Part shown: positions 25,127 to 34,860 of the stretch, piece by piece | How the letters are laid out: each line of letters starts with the position of its first letter | How positions within the stretch are numbered: position 1 is the first letter of the stretch | NCBI RefSeq assembly: GCF_023746595.1 | Contig: NZ_CP080572.1 | Location: 1,658,530 to 1,722,529 of the forward strand | Source of the DNA: Thermococcus argininiproducens | GTDB lineage: Archaea > Methanobacteriota_B > Thermococci > Thermococcales > Thermococcaceae | DNA: 64,000 nt | Direction of reading: 5' to 3' | The notes under the pieces: generated by a model | The model's input: only the letters and a program-made list of their open reading frames with translations | The model's database searches: none | What the model was told of the DNA's origin: nothing | Translations under genes and position numbers: made by a program

Positions 25127-26078
25127 ATATCTTCCTCTTTATCTCTTTTTTAAGCTCTTCAATCATTTCCATTAACTCATCTGCGTCCTTAATTTCATCA
25201 AGTTTTTCTTTGGGAATCAATGGAACTTCCCCTACAACCTCAGTTTTTGTCTTTTCAAGAATAAAAAGACCGTCACTATGAATGATCTTGCTCACTTCAT
25301 TCACCATTTGGGCCCTTCTCACTGTTGAACTTGTTTTTCTTTCACTTATACCAGTGAGTATTTTTAGGCCCTCCTCCTTAGAGATTGCATCAAAGGGTGC
25401 CTTTTTAATCTTAACAACACCCATGCCAAACGTCTCTAAACGTTTAAATATTTCTCTCTCTAATTCCGTCTCGGGTTCTACTCTCATTTTAGCCTCAACT
25501 CTCGAGTTAAGAATATCAATTGGCTTTGCAACAGGAGCATCAAAGATCTCCTCTAATCTAAGGGCGATTTCAAGACTCATGGCCTGCTCTCCTTTTTCAT
25601 AGTTTTGAAGACTTTTTCTCGAAACTCCGAGCAATTCAGCGAGTTCTCCAACACTATAACCATGAGTCTCTCGCAGTTCCTTCAGGTAGTTCCCATCAAC
25701 TCTGACATAGAAACCTCCCCTCTCAGCAAAAATTGCGGGAAGCTCATTCTGTACAAGTACGTCATAGAGCGTTTGAGGATTCAAAGCATAGAGTCCGTAT
25801 CTTTCATAAACTACTCCTTCTTCAAGCTCTTCATTCTTTGATTTAAGACCGATAATAAGTGGTGAGGCCTCAAAAAGCTTTGCTAATCGTTTTAGATCCT
25901 CAGCTTGGGCTTCACTGAGAGAATCAATATTCTGAAGAACCTTCACAAATAAGAGTAAAAATAGTCTACTAGCAGCTAAATCAAAGCACGAACCCCTAAA
26001 TTCCATTCTAGCAACTTTAAATCCAGTGCCTTTGAAGATACCTTCAACAACCCGCAATAATCTTTCTTTTTCCATCAT
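25119..26078 (-). CDS. Predicted HTH-type transcriptional regulator (COG1395 type)
   Basis: 319 residues. A Cro/XRE-type helix-turn-helix lies around residues 130-185 (LKELRETHGYSVGELAELLGVSRKSLQNYEKGEQ), preceded by a restriction-endonuclease-like alpha/beta N-domain and followed by an acidic C-domain ending in KKEIKRKIFS. The family is found across Euryarchaeota; targets are unknown. The TATA box CCTTTATATTAG, about 25 bases upstream, suggests a nearly leaderless transcript. Confidence 0.8.
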   Translation of the reverse strand: MMEKERLLRVVEGIFKGTGFKVARMEFRGSCFDLAASRLFLLLFVKVLQNIDSLSEAQAEDLKRLAKLFEASPLIIGLKSKNEELEEGVVYERYGLYALNPQTLYDVLVQNELPAIFAERGGFYVRVDGNYLKELRETHGYSVGELAELLGVSRKSLQNYEKGEQAMSLEIALRLEEIFDAPVAKPIDILNSRVEAKMRVEPETELEREIFKRLETFGMGVVKIKKAPFDAISKEEGLKILTGISERKTSSTVRRAQMVNEVSKIIHSDGLFILEKTKTEVVGEVPLIPKEKLDEIKDADELMEMIEELKKEIKRKIFS

Positions 26079-26275
26079 CTCATTTATAACTAATATAAAG
26101 GACTTTAAAAGTTTTTATCGTTCTAAATATGCTGGCAAGTCTAACTTCCCTCTCCCTCCTAAGGAATGTAGCGTGAAAAAGCACCACCACTTGAGGATTG
26201 TGACACTTCCTACACTTCCATTCATAAAAAATTTAAATATTAAATATTGCATATGTATCATGAGAGGTGTACACT

Positions 26276-26917
26276 ATGATTGAAATGTTAGAGAGGATCC
26301 TAGATAATCTTAAATGGGGGGAAACCGTTTTAGTAGAACACTCTACATATACTCCAACTTCAAAACTCTTTCATTTAATATTAAACTGGGCCAAAGAGCG
26401 AGAATATCTAATCCTTATTGACGATATTCTCGATACTCTTAATGTTTACAAACAACACATGAAAATTGCAGGATTAGAAACTAAAATGCTAGATGAAAGT
26501 AAAGTCATTAAAATTAGAGGAATTCAAAAAACAGGCAATGTTATAGGATATATAAGCCGAAGTGATATACCGGTGCTCAATAAAAGGTATCAAGAGATTT
26601 TTGAAAATTATTTCAATAGAGAAAGAGTTATCAATTGTGTTTTAGGTTATGAAAAACTATTAATAACATCTGGTTCCAAAGAAGAAGTACTACAGAACCT
26701 TATAAATCAAGTTATGCCATTTATCGGGTTTGAAAAGAGGATAGCCTTCTATTACATACCAACAAATGTCTTAGAGAGGGCTTTTCCTGAAGCACTCCCT
26801 CTAATTGAAAGCGTTTCCACAACGATTATTAAACTGGATAAAGCAGGGAAAAATATTTTATTCTCAATTGTCAAATCGATAGACAATGAGCTTGATGGTA
26901 TAGAACTCAGGATTTAA
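26276..26917 (+). CDS. DUF257 family protein
   Basis: 213-residue protein of DUF257, a family almost confined to Thermococcales with many copies per genome. The typical opening ERILDNLKWGETVLVEHSTYTPTS is followed by YLILIDDILDTL. The layout resembles a RecA/KaiC fold whose P-loop has been lost (VEHSTYTPTSKLFH in its place), so it may be a non-catalytic relative of KaiC signalling proteins (inference). GAGGTG lies six bases before the ATG at 26276. The 200-base upstream region holds TATA-like TTTAAATATTAAATATTG and nothing else I recognise. Confidence 0.75.
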   Translation: MIEMLERILDNLKWGETVLVEHSTYTPTSKLFHLILNWAKEREYLILIDDILDTLNVYKQHMKIAGLETKMLDESKVIKIRGIQKTGNVIGYISRSDIPVLNKRYQEIFENYFNRERVINCVLGYEKLLITSGSKEEVLQNLINQVMPFIGFEKRIAFYYIPTNVLERAFPEALPLIESVSTTIIKLDKAGKNILFSIVKSIDNELDGIELRI

Positions 26918-27034
26918 TCTATTTTCTTTCCACATTTCTTTAAAATGTAATAATGAGATTTCGAGTGCTTTGGTACTAACACACTCCTTTGATAGATAAA
27001 CTTTTAACTAGCCCTATGCTTTAAAACCTGAAAG

Positions 27035-27054
27035 TCTCACCTTTCAAGGTGAGA
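27035..27054 (+). promoter_or_regulatory. Inverted repeat beside the tiaS ribosome binding site
   Basis: TCTCACCTT (27035-27043) and AAGGTGAGA (27046-27054) form a perfect 9-bp inverted repeat with a two-base centre, directly followed by the ribosome binding site AAGGAGGT. Depending on which upstream TATA box is used (27000 or 27019) it is a leader hairpin or an operator. Confidence 0.5.
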
Positions 27055-27065
27055 AGGAGGTCAAG

Positions 27066-28355
27066 ATGGTGAAACTCCACATAGGTATCGACGATACAGA
27101 CTCTCCAGAGGGCATGTGCACCACATATTTAGGAGCTTTATTATATAGAGAAATTTCCAAGATAGCGGAGCCTTTAGACCTACCAAAATTGATCCGACTA
27201 AATCCCAATGTGCCCTATAAAACCCGTGGGAACGGGGCTGTTGCGATGAGTTTTGATGCCAAGGAAGAAGATATACCTAAAATAAAAAATCTCGTGTTGG
27301 AAATAGTAAAAGAACTTTCAGATTTTTCTCATCAGAACACTAATCCAGGTGTCGTTTTTATTGAAGGCGACGTTCCTAAAAAGCTAGAAAGGTTTGCATA
27401 TCAGGCTATTTGGGAACATCTAGATATAACAGAAGCTGAAAATATTGCAGAAGAGCTAAATGCTGAAGTTCATAAATTCAGGTTAGGACGAGGAATAATA
27501 GGAGCATTAGCAGCCATCGGCCATCCACTCAAAGTCTTTACTTATGAACTCCTTGCTTATCGGACAAGAGAGTTTTGGGGAACTGTCAGAAAAGTCAGTA
27601 AAGAAAGTGTCTTTGCAGTAGATTATCTTACGTATCCGTTTACCTATGACAATGTTGACTTATCCAAGGGCAGTGTCTTAATAACCCCCCATGGTAAAGA
27701 TCCCGTGTTAGTTGGAATTAGAGGAATAGATAAAAACAAAGTTATGTGGGCCTTTGAAAATATTATTTTTGAAGAACCCATTGATTTCTTCCAGATTTAC
27801 AAAACTAACCAAAACACAGATGACCATCTGAGATTCAAAAAAATTGGGGAGTTAAAACCCTTAGAGAGTGCTATAGTGAGAGGAAAAGTGATAAAAAAAT
27901 ACTGGGAAAAAGGACGTCATGTCTTTTTTGAGATATGCGATGAGAGTGGAACCCTGAGAGTAGCAGCGTTTGAACCCACAAAAGGGTTTAGAAAATATGT
28001 AAGAATGCTCATTGAGGGAGATGAAATAATCGCTGCTGGTGGAGTAAAAGAATTCAATGGTGTGTTAACCCTCAACCTCGAAAAGTTTTACCCTATAAAG
28101 CTAGCTGAAAAAATAACATATGAAAAACCAAAATGTCCAAAATGTAAAGGCACTATGAAGAGTAAAGGAAAGTATCTAAAGTGCAAAAAGTGCGGATACA
28201 AAATGAAAAAAGTCTTGATCCCCAAAAGAATTTCACGAGAACTTAAAAGAAAGATCTATGAAGTACCTCCAGATGCTCGAAAGCACCTCTCTCGACCATT
28301 GGTCCTCCCAACAGCAGAGGACAAGATCTTAGACGTATTAAAATTAAAAAAGTAG
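27066..28355 (+). CDS. tiaS: tRNA(Ile2) 2-agmatinylcytidine synthetase
   Basis: Attaches agmatine to C34 of tRNA-Ile(CAU) so that it reads AUA; essential in archaea. The N-terminal catalytic motif [17 protein letters not shown] is the TiaS signature, followed by the ferredoxin-like and OB-fold ([17 protein letters not shown]) domains and a zinc ribbon (CPKCKGTM...CKKCG). 429 residues, normal length. The start follows AAGGAGGTCAAG. It ends two bases from the convergent purB. Confidence 0.95.
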   Translation: MVKLHIGIDDTDSPEGMCTTYLGALLYREISKIAEPLDLPKLIRLNPNVPYKTRGNGAVAMSFDAKEEDIPKIKNLVLEIVKELSDFSHQNTNPGVVFIEGDVPKKLERFAYQAIWEHLDITEAENIAEELNAEVHKFRLGRGIIGALAAIGHPLKVFTYELLAYRTREFWGTVRKVSKESVFAVDYLTYPFTYDNVDLSKGSVLITPHGKDPVLVGIRGIDKNKVMWAFENIIFEEPIDFFQIYKTNQNTDDHLRFKKIGELKPLESAIVRGKVIKKYWEKGRHVFFEICDESGTLRVAAFEPTKGFRKYVRMLIEGDEIIAAGGVKEFNGVLTLNLEKFYPIKLAEKITYEKPKCPKCKGTMKSKGKYLKCKKCGYKMKKVLIPKRISRELKRKIYEVPPDARKHLSRPLVLPTAEDKILDVLKLKK

Positions 28356-28356
28356 T

Positions 28357-29712
28357 TTAAGACTCTTCAGTTTTCTCTTTTTCTTCTATGTAAGCTATGA
28401 CATTGTCAACTATCTGAGGGGCCATTCCAATATAGTTTTCAGGCTTTAATGATGCCAAGTCATCATCTGTTAAATATTCTCTTGCTTCTTTGCTTTCAGA
28501 CAACACTTCTAATAGATCCCTATTTTCCTTAAAAGCCTTCATTGCAAGCCTTCTTACGAGTTCATGAGCCTCCTGTCTCCCCATACCTTTCTCAGTAAGC
28601 TTTAACATTAATGGTTCAGCCATTATTAAGTTCTTTGTGAGGTAAAGGTTCTTCTTTATGTTTTCTGGGAAGAATTGCAAGCCCAAAAGCACTTTCTTCG
28701 TGTTTTTAAGCATCTCGTCTAAGAGCACAAATGTCTCTGGAAGTATTACCCGTTCAACAGAAGAATTTGTAAGATCCCGCTCATGCCACAGAGGATTATT
28801 CAAAAGTGCTGGAATAATGTTTGAATAGATAACTCTCGCGAGCCCACTAATTTTCTCACTTCTTATTGGGTTCCTCTTATGAGGCATTGTGGAGGAACCT
28901 ACTTGTTTCTTTCCAAATGGCTCACTAATCTCTAAAATCTCAGTTCTCTGAAGATTTCTTATCTCAAGAGCAATTTTATCAAGAGTAGACGCTATAATAG
29001 CCAAGATACTCATAAGTTCTACATACACATCTCTCTGGATTATTTGATTGCTTATTAGAGCAGATTTGAGACCAAGATCCTTCATCACTAATTCCTGGAT
29101 TTTTAAGCCCATTTTACCAAATGAAGCCATTGTCCCAACAGCACCACTTATTTGTCCAACCAAAATTCTCTTTTTTGCTTCTTCAATTCTCTCTATATGT
29201 CTCTGTATTTCATCAAGCCATATTGCAAATTTCATTCCATATGTCGTTGGAACCGCATGCTGGCCGTGAGTTCTTCCTATGCACACAGTATACTTATGCT
29301 CTTTCGCAAGACTCTTCAAAATTGCCCTCAACTCCTTTAAATCCTTTAGGACAATCTCCAAAGACTCTTTAATTAGGAGAGCATTTGCAGTATCTATTAT
29401 GTCATTGGAAGTGGCCCCAAGATGCACGTATTTCCCATGTTCTCCACAGACTTCGCTCAGAGCTTTAACTACAGCCATTATATCGTGATGTATCTCCTCC
29501 TCAATCTCCTGAACCCTTTCAACCTTCACCCACTTGGTATTGGCCCTTTCGCCGATTATCTTTGCACTTTCTTCAGGAATATTACCTAGTTGGGCATGAG
29601 CTCTAGCTAAAGCAGCCTCAACATCGAGAAGTTTTTGTAGTTTATTTTCTTCCTCCCAGATACGTTTCATTTCTTCACTACCATACCTATAATCGATTGG
29701 ATGAATAGCCAT
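28357..29712 (-). CDS. purB: Adenylosuccinate lyase
   Basis: Two steps of purine synthesis: SAICAR to AICAR and adenylosuccinate to AMP, each releasing fumarate. The superfamily signature GSSTMPHKRNP is present with its flexible loop, along with GRTHGQHAVPTTYG and SNDIIDTANAL. 451 residues, typical tetrameric enzyme. GGTGATAAT precedes the ATG. Confidence 0.97.
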   Translation of the reverse strand: MAIHPIDYRYGSEEMKRIWEEENKLQKLLDVEAALARAHAQLGNIPEESAKIIGERANTKWVKVERVQEIEEEIHHDIMAVVKALSEVCGEHGKYVHLGATSNDIIDTANALLIKESLEIVLKDLKELRAILKSLAKEHKYTVCIGRTHGQHAVPTTYGMKFAIWLDEIQRHIERIEEAKKRILVGQISGAVGTMASFGKMGLKIQELVMKDLGLKSALISNQIIQRDVYVELMSILAIIASTLDKIALEIRNLQRTEILEISEPFGKKQVGSSTMPHKRNPIRSEKISGLARVIYSNIIPALLNNPLWHERDLTNSSVERVILPETFVLLDEMLKNTKKVLLGLQFFPENIKKNLYLTKNLIMAEPLMLKLTEKGMGRQEAHELVRRLAMKAFKENRDLLEVLSESKEAREYLTDDDLASLKPENYIGMAPQIVDNVIAYIEEKEKTEES

Positions 29713-29897
29713 ATTATCACCAATTTCTTGTTATAATCTAGCTTAAAAAAATTTTCTAATCGACACAAAAATGTTAAAACCAAAAGCCAACTTTTTGGGT
29801 TTTTAGAGAGTATTTGGAAACTTTGCTATTTAACCGAAAAGTATTTAACTATATATCCAAAGTTTGCTATTGACAAAACTTTCGGAGGGTGTCAAAA

Positions 29898-30173
29898 ATG
29901 GCAGAGGAACATGTTGTCTTCATAGGAAAGAAGCCTGTTATGAACTATGTGTTAGCTGTAATAACCCAGTTCAACGAGGGCGCTAAAGAAGTTAGCGTTA
30001 GAGCAAGAGGTAGGGCTATCAGCAGAGCTGTTGACGTTGCAGAGATCGTCAGAAACAGGTTCCTTCCAGAGGTTAGAGTTAAGGAGATAAAGATAGGCAC
30101 AGAGGAACTTCCAACAGCTGATGGAAGAACTGCAAACACATCAACAATTGAGATCATCCTCGAAAAGCCATGA
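29898..30173 (+). CDS. albA: Alba chromatin protein
   Basis: Abundant small archaeal DNA/RNA-binding protein, 91 residues. [20 protein letters not shown] contains the lysine that is acetylated or binds nucleic acid in other Alba proteins, and [13 protein letters not shown] is the second helix contact. GGAGGGTG lies upstream of the ATG at 29898. The 185-base region before it has a strong TATA (GTATTTAACTATATATCC) and repeated CTTTGCTATT-like segments on both sides, which could be regulatory. Confidence 0.96.
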   Translation: MAEEHVVFIGKKPVMNYVLAVITQFNEGAKEVSVRARGRAISRAVDVAEIVRNRFLPEVRVKEIKIGTEELPTADGRTANTSTIEIILEKP

Positions 30174-30223
30174 GTTTAGCTTTTCTTTCCTTTTCATAAC
30201 TTTACTAAATTTTTAACTTCAAT

Positions 30224-30236
30224 CACTTTTGAAGTG
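30224..30236. promoter_or_regulatory. Palindrome upstream of the membrane-anchored HTH gene
   Basis: CACTT-TTG-AAGTG, a perfect 5-bp inverted repeat, lies just upstream of the TATA-like ATTTTAATAC (about 30246). It is a plausible autoregulatory operator, but it is short and could be chance. Confidence 0.3.
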
Positions 30237-30286
30237 AAAACAAAGATTTTAATACCTACATTACCAAATTTTCTGTGGTGTAGTGA

Positions 30287-30886
30287 GTGGAATTTGAGAC
30301 AATTGACATCAGAGATGAAAAGGCACGAGAACTCGCCCAAATTCTAGCTAATGATACTGCTCTTTCAATTCTCACTTTACTCCAAGAAAAAACACTTTCA
30401 ATGTCCGAAATAGCAAAAGAGCTCAATATTCCGATTTCTACAGTTTCTTATCACTTAGATAAAATGGTGAGAGTTAGTCTTGTTGAAATAGCTGGGAAAA
30501 AGTATGGAAAAAGATTACAAGAGGTAAAACTGTATAGGGCCTCATCAAAACCCATTTTGCTTCTCCCAAGGAGGATACCAACTAAAAAACGATTTTTAAG
30601 AGTTTTTGAGAAGATGCAGATTATAAGTTTAAGCATAGCTGGATTATTGGCTTCTAGTGTTTATATAATATCCAATAAACTTCTTGCAGAAAAACCCCAA
30701 CCAAGTATTGAAAACATGACATACGCAGTTGAAAAAGCTCCTACTCCCACAGGCCTTGAAACTATCAACAAAACTGTCATGCCCACATTGGTCAAAACCT
30801 CACCAATGCCTTATATTTTAGCAGTTTTGGTTTTCGTAGTAAGCTTTTTCCTAGTTTTTCGATACTTATTGAGCAAAAGAATCTAA
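30287..30886 (+). CDS. Membrane-anchored winged-helix (ArsR-like) regulator
   Basis: 199 residues. Residues about 20-75 are a winged helix (SEIAKELNIPISTVSYHLDKMVRVSLVEIAGKKYGKR), an ArsR-type DNA-binding domain. A first hydrophobic segment near 108-128, a Thr/Pro-rich segment of about 40 residues outside the membrane, and a second helix near 172-192 with KRI at the end follow. DNA binding from the membrane suggests direct one-protein signalling. The start is a GTG preceded by GGTGTAG. No ligand is visible. Confidence 0.7.
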   Translation: MEFETIDIRDEKARELAQILANDTALSILTLLQEKTLSMSEIAKELNIPISTVSYHLDKMVRVSLVEIAGKKYGKRLQEVKLYRASSKPILLLPRRIPTKKRFLRVFEKMQIISLSIAGLLASSVYIISNKLLAEKPQPSIENMTYAVEKAPTPTGLETINKTVMPTLVKTSPMPYILAVLVFVVSFFLVFRYLLSKRI

Positions 30887-30943
30887 GCCCAAAACATTTT
30901 TAAGTCTCCTAGCGTAGTTCAACATGAATCAGGAGGGATCACA

Positions 30944-31477
30944 ATGATGCCAAAAATTACTGTGGAGCAGATAGTTAAAAGGAAAGCAATTGTTGTTAAA
31001 CCAGTTGAAACTGTCGAACGAGTAGCAAAAATTCTCGCAAAAAACAAAGTCAGTAGTGCAGTTGTTATGGAAAAAGACGAAATCATAGGCATCGTTACTG
31101 ATAGAGACATACTTAATAAGGTAGTTGCCAAGGGAAAAGACCCCAAAGAAGTCAAAGTAAGCGACATTATGACAAAAACTCCCATAACAATAGAGTATGA
31201 TTATGACATCCAGGATGCAATTGAACTAATGATGGAGAAAAGCGTTAGAAGACTTCTTGTAACAAAATTGGGAATGCCAATGGGATTTGTAACAGCAGCA
31301 GATCTACTTGCAGCTTTAAATGCATACAATCAAGAGGAAGAAGAGTCCGAAGAAGAAGCTGGAGAAGTCTATGGAATATGTGAAGTATGTGGCCAATACG
31401 CTCAGCTACACAGAGTCGTTCGCGAGGGTTATGAACGCTGGGTCTGCGAGAGCTGCAAAGACATGCTTGAGGGTTGA
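30944..31477 (+). CDS. CBS-domain pair with C-terminal zinc ribbon
   Basis: 177 residues. Two CBS motifs, ending GIVTDRDILNKVV and GFVTAADLLAALNAY, form one Bateman module that in relatives binds adenosine nucleotides or SAM. An acidic linker leads to a zinc ribbon, CEVCGQYA and CESCKDM. Such CBS-ribbon proteins are regulators, possibly of transcription or redox enzymes; the partner is unknown. GGAGGGATCACA precedes the ATG. Confidence 0.82.
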   Translation: MMPKITVEQIVKRKAIVVKPVETVERVAKILAKNKVSSAVVMEKDEIIGIVTDRDILNKVVAKGKDPKEVKVSDIMTKTPITIEYDYDIQDAIELMMEKSVRRLLVTKLGMPMGFVTAADLLAALNAYNQEEEESEEEAGEVYGICEVCGQYAQLHRVVREGYERWVCESCKDMLEG

Positions 31478-31574
31478 AAACTCCTTCGCTTATTTTTAAA
31501 TCTACTTTAACTTAGTGTATACTCCCAAAGGTTTAAAACTTTTCTAAGAAATACACATCTAGAGGTGAGAAGAT

Positions 31575-32174
31575 ATGGAAAAGAAAACCGGGACAACAAC
31601 GGTTGGAATTAAACTAAAGGATGGAGTAGTGTTAGCTGCAGATACTCAGGCTTCTCTTGATCACATGGTAGAAACTCTTAATATAAAGAAAATCCTCCCT
31701 ATAACCGACAAAATCGCCATAACAACCGCAGGGAGTGTAGGAGATTTACAAGCCTTAGCCAGAATGCTTGAAGCTGAAGCAAGATACTACCAGTTTACAT
31801 GGGGAAAACCAATGACAGCCAAAGCCATGGCGAATCTTCTCAGCAACATACTTAACGAAAGCAAATGGTTCCCATATCTGGTTCAAATCATAATTGGCGG
31901 TTACGTAGAAGAACCAACCTTGGCTAACTTAGACCCCTTAGGAGGTCTAATCTTCGATAATTATACCGCAACAGGATCTGGAAGCCCATTTGCCATAGCA
32001 ATCCTCGAAGATGGATACAAGGAAAATATAAGTCTTAAGAAGGCTCGTGAACTTGCAATAAGAGCTGTTAGAACAGCAGGTAAAAGAGATGTATATACTG
32101 GTGAAAGGAAAATACAGGTGGTTACAATAACAAAAGAAGGCATGAAAGAAGAATTTGTAGAATTTAAAGAGTGA
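31575..32174 (+). CDS. psmB: Proteasome beta subunit
   Basis: Catalytic subunit of the 20S proteasome. A short propeptide MEKKTG precedes the nucleophile Thr7 ([19 protein letters not shown]); Asp and Lys of the active site are in AADTQAS and the following strand. [17 protein letters not shown] and [14 protein letters not shown] are family blocks. 199 residues. Thermococcales usually have two beta genes and one alpha; only this one is in the window. AGAGGTGAGAAGAT precedes the ATG. Confidence 0.96.
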   Translation: MEKKTGTTTVGIKLKDGVVLAADTQASLDHMVETLNIKKILPITDKIAITTAGSVGDLQALARMLEAEARYYQFTWGKPMTAKAMANLLSNILNESKWFPYLVQIIIGGYVEEPTLANLDPLGGLIFDNYTATGSGSPFAIAILEDGYKENISLKKARELAIRAVRTAGKRDVYTGERKIQVVTITKEGMKEEFVEFKE

Positions 32175-32202
32175 TCTTTTCATTCTTTCTTTGGTGAATT
32201 AA

Positions 32203-33294
32203 ATGAAAAACAAGCAAGTTGTTGGGATTTTTATAATACTCCTTTTCCTTGCCGCTTTCTTATATCATAACTATTCTTATCCAGGTGACGAAGCACAAAA
32301 AGTTCTTAAAATTGCCCTTAACATCTCTAGGGAAGTTGAGGAAATCAGAGAACTTCCTTTTAAAGGAGATCCAGAAATAAAAGTTCTCACTCAAGAGGAG
32401 GCTCTTAAAAAATGGGGTCCAAGCAAAAGAGACTATGAGAATATAAAAAAATGGGAACTTATTTATAAAATGACTCTATTAGTGCCTCCAGAATATAATT
32501 TAACAAAAACTCGAACTAAAGAAACGGCCTCTTGGATAGCCGTAACTTCGGGCGACAAGGTTTATATCATTTCAGAGAATTTCTTCAGAACAGGAGACAC
32601 TTCCCAAAGGGTTTTGGCACATGAATTTACTCATGTTCTTCAGAAACAATACTTTAATCCAGAGTATCCCGAAACACTAGATGGGAGTTTAGCTGTCAAG
32701 GCTTTAGTAGAAGGAGATGCAGATCTAACCGCAGACATATATTGCAAAATGCATGGTATTAAAATAGAAAAAATAACATCCTTTTATTTAGCAGATCCTC
32801 CACTAAATTTTGGCTACTTCCCCTATGTTTTTGGAGATCATTTTGTTGAGTATCTTTATTCCGTAGGTGGATGGAACCTTATTAACAATGCTTACTCAAA
32901 TCCCCCTCAAACAACTCAGCAAATAATGCATCCCGAGCTCTATTTAAATAAAACTCTCCCCAGAAAACTAGATATCGACATCGATGAAAGTTACAAAATA
33001 TTCCATGCAGATAGGCTAGGGGAATTTTACTTTTATCTCATTATGATAACAAATGGTGTAAATCCAGACAGCGCTTTGACAATTACACGTGCTTGGAATG
33101 GAGATCTTATTATCCTAGCAGAAAATTCCACCCATTATGTACTTATCTGGAAGAGTTCTTGGAAAAATGAAGAGAGCGCAAATGAGATATACAAATTACT
33201 CTTAGAGAAAGCTAGAAAAACAGAAGTTCTAAAGGTTCAAATTACGCTGGATGGGCATATACTTACACTGAGAAGTGTACTCCCAAAACAGTGA
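32203..33294 (+). CDS. Secreted or membrane-anchored zinc metalloprotease-like protein
   Basis: 363 residues with an N-terminal hydrophobic anchor (residues 5-22). The motif VLAHEFTHVLQKQYF is HExxH, and KALVEGDADLTADIY about 45 residues later supplies a glutamate, giving a gluzincin-like site. No known peptidase family is obvious to me. It faces outward and may process cell-surface proteins. GGTGAATTAA precedes the ATG. The first gene after psmB, 28 bases on. Confidence 0.65.
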   Translation: MKNKQVVGIFIILLFLAAFLYHNYSYPGDEAQKVLKIALNISREVEEIRELPFKGDPEIKVLTQEEALKKWGPSKRDYENIKKWELIYKMTLLVPPEYNLTKTRTKETASWIAVTSGDKVYIISENFFRTGDTSQRVLAHEFTHVLQKQYFNPEYPETLDGSLAVKALVEGDADLTADIYCKMHGIKIEKITSFYLADPPLNFGYFPYVFGDHFVEYLYSVGGWNLINNAYSNPPQTTQQIMHPELYLNKTLPRKLDIDIDESYKIFHADRLGEFYFYLIMITNGVNPDSALTITRAWNGDLIILAENSTHYVLIWKSSWKNEESANEIYKLLLEKARKTEVLKVQITLDGHILTLRSVLPKQ

Positions 33295-33461
33295 ATAAGT
33301 TTTATGTCTAATTTAGTACTAGTAGTGCCGAAATTTCTTTTTGATCCCTAAAGCTAGAATGAAGATTTTTGGACGAAGAGTTTCATTAGGCAACAAAAAT
33401 AGTTATAAATGCCAATATCTAAACATCACCTGTCTAAGCTGAATATTTTGAGGTGATAAAA

Positions 33462-34805
33462 ATGGCCGAAAAGAAAAGAAAAAGAGTAGTTATTCTCGGA
33501 GCAGCTGGAAGAGATTTCCATAATTTCAACACGTTTTTCAGGGACAATCCCGAATACGAGGTAGTTGCATTTACTGCAACCCAAATTCCCGATATTGAAG
33601 GAAGAGTTTATCCCCCTGAACTTGCTGGAGAACTTTATCCCAATGGAATTCCAATATGGAGTGAAGATGACTTAGAAAAAATTATCAAGGAGCATGATAT
33701 AGATATTGTAGTATTTGCTTATTCTGATGTTTCACATGAGCATGTGATGCACCTTGCGAGCAGGGCTCACTCAGCAGGAGCCGATTTCTGGCTTTTGGGT
33801 CCAAAGAGCACCATGATAAAGAGCACCAAACCTGTTGTGGCCGTAACAGCCGTAAGAACTGGATGTGGGAAGAGCCAAACCTCAAGGAAAGTTGCCCAAT
33901 TACTTCAAGAGATGGGCTACAAAGTAGTTGCTATAAGACACCCAATGCCCTATGGTGACTTGAGAAAGCAGATCGTTCAGAGATTTGCATCATATGAAGA
34001 CCTCGATAAACACGAATGTACCATCGAAGAGAGAGAAGAATATGAACCCTACATCGATAGAGGAATGGTTGTCTATGCTGGTGTAGACTACGAGAAGATC
34101 CTCCGTGAAGCCGAAAAAGAAGCTGACATAATCCTTTGGGATGGCGGAAACAATGACTTCCCATTCTATGTTCCAGATCTCTGGATAGTTGTAACTGATC
34201 CACATAGGCCTGGACATGAGCTCAAGTACCATCCAGGCGAAACCAACTTCAGAGCTGCCGATGTTATAATAATCAACAAGATTGACACTGCCAATAGAGA
34301 TGACATCCAAAAAGTTCGCGAAAGCATCGAAAAAGTCAACCCCAATGCTATCGTCATTGATGGTGCTTCACCCCTCTATGTGGATAAACCCGAGCTCATT
34401 AAGGGTAAGCGTGTTCTTGTTGTTGAAGATGGACCAACACTTACCCACGGTGGAATGAGATACGGTGCTGGTTACATTGCAGCTAAGAAGTTCGGAGCAA
34501 AAGAAATAATTGATCCAAGGCCATATGCAGTCGGTTCAATTGTCGACACATACAAGAAGTACAACCACCTAGACGTCATTCTTCCAGCCATGGGTTATGG
34601 CGCCAAGCAAATCAAAGAACTTGAAGAAACCATTAACAGAGCCGATGCTGACGTAGTTGTAATAGGAACTCCAATTGATCTCAGACGCGTTATGAAACTC
34701 AATAAACCAGCTGTCAGAGTTAGGTATGAGCTCGAAGAAATCGGAGAACCAAAGCTCAGGGACATCCTCAAAGAATTTGTCGAAAAGCACGTTAAGAAGG
34801 AGTGA
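33462..34805 (+). CDS. Cyclic 2,3-diphosphoglycerate synthetase homologue
   Basis: 447 residues, similar to archaeal cPGS, which closes 2,3-bisphosphoglycerate to its cyclic form in thermophilic methanogens. An N-terminal Rossmann-like domain (VVILGAAGRDFHNFNTFF) is followed by a P-loop domain: AVRTGCGKSQTSRKVAQLL, DIILWDGGNNDFPF and IINKIDTANRDD, which resembles a GTPase NKxD. The GTPase-like specificity motif and the absence of known cDPG in most Thermococcales mean that another phosphotransfer role is possible. GAGGTGATAAAA precedes the ATG. Confidence 0.78.
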   Translation: MAEKKRKRVVILGAAGRDFHNFNTFFRDNPEYEVVAFTATQIPDIEGRVYPPELAGELYPNGIPIWSEDDLEKIIKEHDIDIVVFAYSDVSHEHVMHLASRAHSAGADFWLLGPKSTMIKSTKPVVAVTAVRTGCGKSQTSRKVAQLLQEMGYKVVAIRHPMPYGDLRKQIVQRFASYEDLDKHECTIEEREEYEPYIDRGMVVYAGVDYEKILREAEKEADIILWDGGNNDFPFYVPDLWIVVTDPHRPGHELKYHPGETNFRAADVIIINKIDTANRDDIQKVRESIEKVNPNAIVIDGASPLYVDKPELIKGKRVLVVEDGPTLTHGGMRYGAGYIAAKKFGAKEIIDPRPYAVGSIVDTYKKYNHLDVILPAMGYGAKQIKELEETINRADADVVVIGTPIDLRRVMKLNKPAVRVRYELEEIGEPKLRDILKEFVEKHVKKE

Positions 34806-34860
34806 ACTCTTCTTTTCTTTTATATCTTGTTTTTGATAATAATTTGTTTTTGGTGGTATC

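Noticed and set aside
20164-26917. A defence island hypothesis based on the HD hydrolase and DUF proteins.
   Set aside because: The HD protein and HTH regulator are broadly conserved housekeeping families, and no nuclease, reverse transcriptase or toxin-antitoxin pair was seen.
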